A DNA stretch of 64,000 nt from Macrostomum hystrix (lineage: Eukaryota > Platyhelminthes > Macrostomidae): contig CATNEN010000030.1 in assembly GCA_950097015.1 (NCBI GenBank), positions 1-64,000 of the forward strand, given 5' to 3'. Both the position numbers and the translations under genes were made by a program. The notes below the pieces were generated by a model, which searched no databases, was not told the origin of the DNA, and was given only the letters and a program-made list of their open reading frames with translations. Shown here in pieces: positions 56,101-64,000 of the stretch (position 1 is its first letter; every line of letters starts with the position of its first letter).

Positions 56101-57382
56101 GCGCATCGCGGCGACTTCACTGCGCGCTGAAGGGCAGGCGGTGATGCCGCAGTGGGCGTGTTCTGGGACGCCGCCTCCATTGACGCCGGAAGACCAGAGA
56201 CCGGCCCCGACTGCCGCGTCACGGCTGTTTGGGTACGGCCGAGATATTTCGTTGAAATACGAGCTAAGTAAAGCTATGGCCACATTGAGTCATTGCGACA
56301 CTAATAAAATCAACTCACCTCGTGAGCTCTCGAATGACTTCCTCTCGACGGCGCAGCTCCTCTCGCTGACTCCTCAGCTGGTCTTGTAGCTGCGATTTGA
56401 GTAAATAAATATAATAGGGCATAGAAAACGTCAAAAATTTTAACAAGAACACACCGATTCCCTAGCAGTAAACTATTTATCTAGTATTAACTAGCAATAT
56501 CTTAAATGTTAAAAATACTGCTATGATTTACTGTTTGTATTTTCACTTTTTATAACTTAATGTTCAGCCAATAAAATATGCGCATCAAAAGCAAGAAAAA
56601 TTATATCCACCTCAGCTAGTTTCCTTTTCGAAGAAAATTAACGTAGCTAAAATGAATATTAACATTTCTTATTGCTTGTGAGTAACTTTTCGAATGACAT
56701 GAATGACGGTTGTTGAAAAAAAGTGAACTGGTAGATTGTCTCATAATAAATAATAAACCAAGTTTATAAAGCATCTCCTCATTCTCACTCGAAATTAGAA
56801 ATGTTAAGATATTAAGGGTTTGAATGCTTAGCATGTAAAATTAACCAATACAAATATTCAAAGTACTATGATGCGACTGAACATATGACCTAAATAGCAG
56901 TATACACATATTAATTTACAGCATTCAGAATAGCAGGATAGCAAAATAGTTATAATTTGCACTTAAAATGAAAAAAATCATTTTTTAAGTATTAAAAACT
57001 ATTGAACAACATAGTAATCACATAAATTTAGTAATAAGATTTAAGTATCAGAACGATGAGTGATGACCAAGAAAGGTATAAAGTATCATTGAAAATATCT
57101 GCATGAGATTTAAGAAAAGACCACGAGATAATTTGGTATAATTGATAAACGCTCTCAACCTAGAGATCTCAACTCATTTTTTTATCAATTAAAATAGCTA
57201 TTGTTTTCTTCAATCGCTAGAAAAAAAAATGCTAGCAAATTTCATCCAGTCCTTACCTCGTACATTTGGCGAGCTCTGGAAGCTGATTCGCCAGCTTCAT
57301 CATCAAGTTTCCAAACTTCCCTTGGTTTCGGCCTGTGAATGCTGGGCAGACCGTCAGCTTCTGAACTTGTGTATGTTGCCAT
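53121..57382 (-). CDS. CCDC170: Coiled-coil domain-containing protein 170
   Basis: A microtubule-associated coiled-coil protein; the human homologue has been linked to Golgi-associated microtubules. Exons are 57382-57257, 56389-56319, 56119-55675, 55507-55202, 54705-54277 and 54164-53121; all junction phases agree, giving 806 aa against roughly 715 in human as I recall. Almost the whole length is charged coiled coil. The family signature is near the C-terminus: RMLGLDVESLAVPDYEIVNR, preceded by LESRDLHMDLLRKKIAQLEE. After it comes a Ser/Arg/Gly-rich tail with a Cys cluster (CPACRLSRCSC). The ATG lies 22 bases after a 3' splice site (CTAATTACAG), so the 5'UTR is spliced. The gene is head-to-head with CFAP44. 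Confidence 0.88.
55092..55177 (-). repeat. Dispersed 86-bp repeat, copy 2
   Basis: The reverse complement matches 36605-36690. It begins about 25 bases past the exon 4 donor in a CCDC170 intron. Confidence 0.75.
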
Positions 57383-59110
57383 AGAATGCAAATAAATTAT
57401 GCTGTAATTAGAAAGGGTGTTCCTCAAGTTCGTTCGTTTTCCCAAAAGTCGAAGAATGACACTTTGTGTACTAAACTGAAAAACTGCGTTCACAAAAATT
57501 CACCGTTGCCATAGCAGCAAACGCGTAAATGCAAAATTAAAAAACTTTAAATATTATATGCAGACTTTAAATTCTATCAAGCTGTAGATAATTCAAAGGC
57601 AAAAATTTTTTTACAGTTTTTGTTAAAAAATATTTTAAAATCTTCTGCTTGCATTTAAAGCCGTTGTAAAATTGCAAGGATATATTTTCTGTTTGCTGCA
57701 GACCTTTTGATACGATGATAACAGAAAATGGGTAAAATAGGACTTTACGTCTCATAAAGCTTGATTCACACGCCTTTTTTTATGTATTTTTATTTATTGT
57801 CTATTTATATATTTATATATATTTATATTTATGCCGCGTGTGATATTAAATGGGAATTTTTGTACTATAATAATTTAATAATTCAGAATTATATTGTCTT
57901 GGGTAATTTTGTAATTAAAAAATGCTTATGTATATGGTATGAGACACTTGGAATGTTGGTTTAGTTAGTTTCTAGTCATTTCCTTTAAGCCAAAGCGGTA
58001 CAATGTATGTACACTTTAAAACCGGTAAGGTAAGAGTATAACAACAGTAAACAAAGTGAACGAAGTTCTTTGAGTAAAGCATTGGACTACAATACAAAAC
58101 TCGTACATTAAATATTTTTAACTGTTGGTTGGGATGTAAGTTTATTTTATTGACTTTTGTGTTGCTTAGGGAGAGCATTTAAAAAAGGTAGATTTTCAGT
58201 TCTTTTAACTCCGACAGATATCTAATCGTTCAAACCTATTCTGGAACTCTTCCATATTCACCAGATATTTTTAGTATATTCTACTAAAGTAGTTTCAAAA
58301 AAAGTTAATGTTCTTACAATTTTCAAGTTTTTACATATTGAAACACTAAGACCAAGAAGTAAAAATTGTCTTGAAGAAAAATGATATGTATTTTTTGTCT
58401 AACTGCAAAGAGCTGAACATTTACATTCATTTTTTAGATTGCTCTGATATGAAAAAATACTTTTCTGGAAAACGGATTTTTTATAGACTAAATTAAATGT
58501 TTTTTAATTTAATCATCGATTGACGCAATATATTATAACAATGTTAATATCCATGAGATAAATATTACTGGAAACTAATGAGAGTGAATAGGATAGGTAT
58601 TTTACCTAGTATATTAGTAAAATATTTAGTCTGTCTTGCTCTAATAGCCAGTATAGTTAAATATTTTTTATTAGGCATGTAGGTGTACTGGTATTAAAAT
58701 TAAAAAATTTTTAAATTTGCTGAATATTCGTCTTTCTTTATAAATCAATATTATCATCATTATTACCAATATCATATTACCATTATCATAATCATATTAT
58801 GTCGAAATTCGAATAAATTTTATGTCTTTAAATCTGGTTAAAAACTCTGCAATGCTTTTCCTTAGATTCGCATTTACCAAAAATTGTAGGCTATGCTTAG
58901 CTAAATTCTAAAAAATAAGGCCGTGTCTTTTACTGATAGTCGAATGACTTTTTGTAACAAAGATGTTTAATAATGAGCAATTGCTGCAGAATAAAGGTTT
59001 TTTGTAAGACAAATTGTTTTACTGTTGCTCTCATAGTCATAGTCATGCCTTTTTTACACACGTGACTAACTGCTTGTGAAATTAAAACCATAAACATTTC
59101 AGATTGCCGG
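57383..59110. other. CCDC170-CFAP44 divergent intergenic region
   Basis: A 1.7-kb AT-rich region separates two divergent start codons. Besides the X-box-like site near CCDC170 and the splice acceptor (AACATTTCAG) ten bases before the CFAP44 ATG, nothing was recognised. Confidence 0.5.
57505..57518. promoter_or_regulatory. RFX X-box-like site
   Basis: GTTGCCATAGCAGC matches the consensus RYYNYY-N2-RRNRAC at all but one position. It lies 123 bp upstream of the CCDC170 ATG, in the usual range for X-boxes of ciliary genes. The palindromic motif could serve either gene. Confidence 0.45.
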
Positions 59111-62100
59111 ATGTCAGAGCCAGCTGAGGAAAAGCAGGAGGAAATAGATCCTCCGATCGGAGCTGAGCATGAAGCTTTAGCAGATCAGCCCAGCCATGAA
59201 GAACTTGAAGCTGCCGCCGAAGATACGGCAGTTGCCCCGACCACAGAAACTGAAGAAGAGCCGACAGCAGATGTAGCTCCCGAGGATGAAGATTCCACTG
59301 CAGCTGCTGCGGCTCCTGACGAGGCTACCACCGAAAGTCCCACTGTTGAAGCTGCGCCACAAGAGGCGGAAGTTGATGCCGTCTCTACCAAACCCGCCGG
59401 CGAAGCTGAGGCGTCAGACGAGCAGCCCGAGCAGCTGATGTCTATTGAGCCGTCAGCCGAAGTCATTGCGCGGCCGAGGGGAAAGCCCGTGCGCGAATCT
59501 GACGAAGTCGAGGAAGCCGGAGCCGCTGAAACCGAAGGATCTGAGACGAAGACCGATGATGACGTTGAGGGCGAGGTGGCCGATGCTGAAGTCGGAGAAA
59601 AGCCGCCAACGCCGGCCAGGCGGATTTCGCCGCGTGACAATGAAGGCGAAGGCGGCGAGGAGTACGAAGATGATGGCAAGCAGGTCGAAGAGGACAAGCC
59701 GGCCATCCCGGCCGACTTCTTCTATGACGCCGCAGAGTTCGTCTCCAGGCCGTGCGTCAGCGAAGACTCCGGCCTGCCGGCTGACCTGCTTCAGCTGGCC
59801 CACTCCTATGGCTACGACTGCACAAAGCGTGACAATTTGCACATCTTGGACTCCGAGCACGTCTGCTTCGTGGCTGGCAACCTGGTGAAGGTGGTGAACC
59901 TGAGCACCAAGCAGCAAACTTTCCTTCGAAGCTCCAGCGGCGGCGGTGTCGGCTTTGTAGCCGTACATCCGAGCCGGCAGTACCTGGCGGTGGCCGAGAA
60001 GGGCTCAGCGCCCAACGTGCTGGTGTACGAGTATCCGTCCCTGCGGCTGTACCGCATCTTGCGTGGTGGCACGGAGCGGGCCTACTCATACTGCAAGTTC
60101 AATCCAAGCGGCCAGTACTTGGCCACCGTTGGCTCGGACCCGGACTTCATGCTGACCATCTGGGACTGGCTGAGCGAGCGCACCGTGCTGCGGTCCAAGG
60201 CCTTCTCTCAGGATGTCTACCGGGTCTCCTGGTCGCAGGATCTCGAAGGCTTCCTAACAACTGCCGGCATTGGTCACGTTCGCTTCTGGAAGATGGCGTC
60301 AACTTTCACCGGCCTGAAGCTGCAGGGTGCAATCGGAAAATTTGGCAAGACTGAAATCTCCGACATTGAAGGCTTTGTTGAATTGCCAGACGGCAAGGTC
60401 CTGAGCGGCTGCGAGTGGGGCAACATGCTGGTGTGGGATGGCGGTCTGATCAAGGTAGAGATCGCCAAGAAGGGCAAGCGGCCGGCCCATAATGGACCGA
60501 TTTTTCAGGTGAGACCCAATCTCAAAGTCGGATCAAGCAATTCGTGAACACTTCTCATCATCTAACGAGGGTTTAGAGGCGTTTAGAGCGGTAACACTCT
60601 CGCACCAAAGGTCCCTGAGCTCGAATCCGCGGCGAGGCCTCATAAATTTGGGCCACAGCTGCGAAGAGAAATTTTCGTGGATTTTCATAAAATTTACAAC
60701 CTAAAATGGACAGTGAGAGAGTCAGCTGGCAGGTGTACACATATTTGTGTGTGCTCATGCGTTCAGCGGATCTGAGCAGAGTGAAGCCCTTTGATATTAT
60801 TCCCTTTCATCGTGCAATTCAAGGTTGTGATGGACGCCGGCGAGCTGATGACAGTCGGCATCGACGGTCTCATCCAGACCTGGGACTTTGAAATGATTGA
60901 CACCGCCGAGGCTGTCGACGAGTCCGGCCTGATCGAGATGGAGCCGATGAACGCCTACGAGGTTGGCAACAATGTCCGGCTGGCTCACATTGTCAAGCGG
61001 GTGGCCGCCGACGCGTCGGCATCGGCTGCCGGCGGCGAGGACGAAGGCTCCAGCGAGTGGCTGGCTCAGGACTCTAACGGCGGCATCTGGCGCCTGGATC
61101 TGTCCTTCTCGCACACTGCGCAGCCTCCGGAGCGCCTCCTGTCCTGCCACGCTGGCGCCATCGCCGGTTGCGCAGCCTCGCCCCTGTCTTACCTGGTTGC
61201 CACGCTGGGCGCCGATGGCACCGTGCGAGTGACCGACTTCGTGTCTCACCGGACCCTGGTCGAGAGCCGGTTCAGCGGCACCGGCACGAAGATTATCTGG
61301 GCGCCGCAGACAGTCGATCCCAAGGGTCGCACAATTCTGGCCGGATTCGCCGACGGCGTCCTGCGAGTGCTGAGCTTCGGCGAGAATCCGGAGACAGATC
61401 CCACGCGCAAAGCCAAACAGGTGGCCGAGCTGACGCTGGTGGACGCGATGAAGCCACACACTGGCCGCGTGGTAGACATTGTCCTGGACAAGATGGGCGA
61501 CATGCTGGTCACAGCGGTGAGTGCCTTTGTGTCAGAAGATTTAGGAAAATAAGAAATCCAGTTTTTGATATTTTTTCATATACGATACGAACTGGACCTG
61601 TTCGAAATCCAACTGGACCTATTCGAAATCCAAATGAAATCTAACTAGAACTAGAATTTCTAGTTATCTAGAAATCTATCTAGTTGTTCTCAAACGTCAG
61701 CTTAATATAGCATTTAGAGTTCATTTACTCGTAGCAAAACATTTCGAATTCGTGAATTGCCCGCAGGGCATCGAGCACGAGAGCAGCCACGCCGAGGAGC
61801 AGCAGAGCAGCATCTTTTTCTTTTCCGTGTCGGCCAGCAAGTACACCCCTGTAGGTTTCGTCCGTTTCCAAGGCTACCCGGCCCAGCTGGCCTGGTTAAA
61901 CGCCGACAATGACCAGCAGCCGGACCGGGTTCGGGTGTTCTTCACCGACGGTCGAGTCTGCGACTTCGACTGCCCGGATCCGGCCAAGGTCGACGCCTCC
62001 GTCAGCTACGAGCTGAACGGCTTCGACGTGAAGCAGCGCTTCGCCTTCTCCAGCGTCAAGTCCAAGCTGCGCCGGGCCGAGGAGCTGGAGGAGATCCACC

Positions 62101-62204
62101 GGCTGGAGGCCGAGGAGATCAAGAAGCGGACCGAGGAACGGAAACGGAAGCTGGAGAGAGGCTTGCAGACCGAGGAAGAACAGGCTAAGGAGGTGGAGGA
62201 AGAG
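59111..62204 (+). CDS. CFAP44: Cilia- and flagella-associated protein 44, 5' part (partial)
   Basis: A WD-repeat axonemal protein; with CFAP43 it forms the tether that links the inner-arm dynein f motor heads to the doublet. Exons are 59111-60508, 60824-61516 and 61767-62204, all phase 0, giving 843 codons so far; the gene continues off the right edge. Residues 1-195 are acidic and Ala/Glu-rich. The family region starts at IPADFFYDAAEFVSRPCV, then HSYGYDCTKRDNLHILDSEH, VAEKGSAPNVLVYEYPS, KFGKTEISDIEGFVELPDGK and LAQDSNGGIWRLDLSFS, all close to CFAP44 as I remember it. Two sets of WD repeats are followed by the FSSVKSKLRRAEELEE coiled coil, rich in Lys/Glu. The ATG is nine bases after a 3' splice site (AACATTTCAG). 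Intron 1 contains a SINE-like insertion. Confidence 0.95.
60578..60810 (+). mobile_element. Diverged tRNA-headed SINE in CFAP44 intron 1
   Basis: Head: TTTAGAGCGGTAACACTCTC, then a B box in GCTCGAATCC and CGCGGCGAGGCC, the latter shared with family 1 copies. The body differs except for scattered words (ACAGCTGCGAAGAG; GTGTACACATATTTGTGTG). It accounts for most of the 315-bp intron. Confidence 0.65.
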
Positions 62205-62301
62205 GTGAGAGCTTTTTAATGGGGCCTAAGAGCCGTTAACCCACAATCGGCCTGATTGCGGCCTGCTCCACATCACCTTGCCCCAAACTCCTTTGTCTGG
62301 T

Positions 62302-62560
62302 AAGCCCCCTAGCCGATAAATCCCCCTAACCGCTAAACCCCCCTAGCCGCTAAACCCCCTTGCCGCTAAACCCCCTTGCCGCTAAACCCCCTTGCCGCTA
62401 AACCCCATTGCCGCTAAACCCCCTAGCCGCTAAACCCCATTGCCGCTAAACCCCCTTGCCGCTAAATTCCTTGCCGCTAAACCCCATTGCCGACAAAAAT
62501 CCTAGCTGCCTAACTCCCTTGCCGTCCAAACGTCTTGCCGCTAAACCCTTAGCGCCACTC
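62302..62560. repeat. 16-bp minisatellite in CFAP44 intron 3
   Basis: About 15 degenerate copies of CCGCTAAACCCCCTTG. It lies about 100 bases after the exon 3 donor. It is not a telomeric repeat despite TAAACCCC. Confidence 0.93.
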
Positions 62561-63010
62561 CCCCTTGCCGCCAAACCCACTTGGCACCAAGCCCCCGTAC
62601 CACCTAGCCAACCCTCCAGTCGCAAAAACAATAACCGAAAGATTTGAGTGCAACGCTGAATTTTAGTCCGCAATCAGAGAAGCATCAGTCCAGGAGGCGA
62701 TTAACTTTGTAAGGCCACAAATGTCAATCAGAGAGTTCCCAGAGTTGCCACTTATTTTCCCTTAATCAAGTCGTGTGGTGTGTCCCTCCATGCATCATTG
62801 CCCGCTTCACTAACCAGTGTATCCACCGCCAAAATGTTTTCGCCCGTTCAGTTAACTTCACTGCCGCCCTGCTATTCACATTAATTTTTTTAGCGTCAAG
62901 AACGATTTCAAATTTATTAGCGACTTCTGGGGTTAATTAGTTTGCGGATTAGATTATTGAGAACGGACTGCTAAACATCAGCTCAACATCTTTCTTTCTG
63001 AGGACCAGAG

Positions 63011-63745
63011 GTGAGAAGGGACCAATGAGAGAAGAACAGTCATTAGAAGGGACCAATCAGAGAAGAACAGTCGTTAGAAGGGACCAATCAGAGAAGAACA
63101 GTCATTAGAAGGGACCAATCAGAGAAGAACAGTCATTAGAAGGGACTAATCAGAGAAGAACAGTCATTAGAAGGGACCAATCAGAGAAGAACAGTCGTTA
63201 GAAGGGACCAATCAGAGAAGAACAGTCATTAGAAGGGACCAATCAGAGAAGAACAGTCGTTAGAAGGGACCAATCAGAGAAGAACAGTCATTAGAAGGGA
63301 CCAGTCAGAGAAGAACAGTCGTGAGAAGGGACCAATCAGAGAAGAACAATCGTGAGAAGGGACCAATCAGAGAAGAACAGTCATTAGAAGGGACCAATCA
63401 GAGAAGAACAGTATTAGAAGGGACCAATCAGAGAAGAACAGTCATTAGAAGGGACCAATCAGAGAAGAACAGTCATTAGAAGGGACCCATCAGAGAAGAA
63501 CAGTCGTGAGAAGGGACCAATCAGAGAAGAACAGTCGTTAGAAGGGACCAATCAGAGAAGAACAGTCGTGAGAAGGGACCAATCATAGAAGAACAGTCAT
63601 TAGAAGGGACCAATCAGAGAAGAACAGTATTAGAAGGGACCAATCAGAGAAGAACAGTCATTATAAGGGACCAATCAGAGAAGAACAGTCATTAGAAGGG
63701 ACCAATCAGAGAAGAACAGTCATTAGAAGGGACCAATCAGAGAAG
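63011..63745. repeat. 31-bp minisatellite
   Basis: About 24 copies of AGAAGGGACCAATCAGAGAA plus GAACAGTCATT, with CGTTAG and CGTGAG variants. It is probably in the CFAP44 intron that runs off the window. It shares ACCAATCAGA...CAGTCA with the 49-bp family. Confidence 0.96.
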
Positions 63746-64000
63746 GCAAGTAGCGAGAAAGGCCGCATTTATGAAAAATTGTCATGGAATGTTAAATAAT
63801 CTATTATAACTAGTAGTCCCTAAAATGAGCACACGGGTGGTACTAACTTTCTTGAAATATAGTTTTGCAAAAGTAAATAGAAAAACAGGACGACTTGGAC
63901 CTTCTAGTACTAACATAAAAAATATCAAACTAAAAGTAAATTTTGTGCGTCGTTATATCGGTTAGTTTAGTTAAACTGTATGTTTGGGCATTTAGCGTTA

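Noticed and set aside
62302-62560. Interstitial telomeric repeat
   Set aside because: TAAACCCC occurs, but the real unit is 16 bp and degenerate, unlike TTAGGG-type arrays.

Overview
The window is metazoan nuclear DNA. It has spliced genes with GT-AG introns, a Pol III tRNA gene, tRNA-derived SINEs, a nucleosome-remodelling CHD gene and two cilium-associated genes. No taxon marker is present. A ciliated invertebrate, such as a flatworm or another lophotrochozoan, is my inference only. About 18 kb (over a quarter of the window) is tandem minisatellite, with unit lengths from 15 to 49 bp. These arrays generate almost all of the long 'ORFs', which are not genes.

Layout: 159-6094 (-) is the 5' part of a Mi-2/CHD3-4-5 gene, with CHDNT, two PHD fingers, two chromodomains and the first half of the SNF2 motor; it continues off the left edge. 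A tRNA-His lies at 6389-6460 (-). From 7.6 to 9.9 kb there are DNA-transposon remains: an IS1595/Merlin-like transposase relic and a TIR-bounded element with a Myb/SANT-like ORF. From 11359 to 12920 (+) is a small two-exon gene whose product is an unbroken run of heptads with a Trp stripe; I do not recognise it, and it is the best novelty candidate. From 13.3 to 28 kb there are only arrays and unassigned DNA. A single-exon gene for an unrecognised one-pass membrane protein is at 28599-29795 (-). An SLC7-type amino-acid transporter light chain is at 35592-41860 (-), LUC7-like is at 44499-51082 (-), and CCDC170 is at 53121-57382 (-). CFAP44 starts at 59111 (+) and runs off the right edge.

CCDC170 and CFAP44 are divergent neighbours linked to cilia or microtubules, and an RFX X-box-like site lies between them. 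CHD and LUC7L are nuclear housekeeping genes (chromatin and 5' splice-site selection). SLC7 is a plasma-membrane transporter. I see no operon-like functional link among them.

The main structural themes are: (1) minisatellites that begin only a few bases inside intron ends; (2) at least three SINE types, two copies with convincing target-site duplications; (3) DNA-level copies of exon pieces (the Trp-heptad gene into a CHD intron, the LUC7L RS domain upstream of LUC7L itself); (4) two single-base frame breaks in CHD that look like homopolymer errors or real lesions; (5) start codons placed just after 3' splice sites, which suggests 5'UTR introns or spliced-leader trans-splicing. Exon boundaries were read by eye from splice signals and protein similarity recalled from memory; no search was run.
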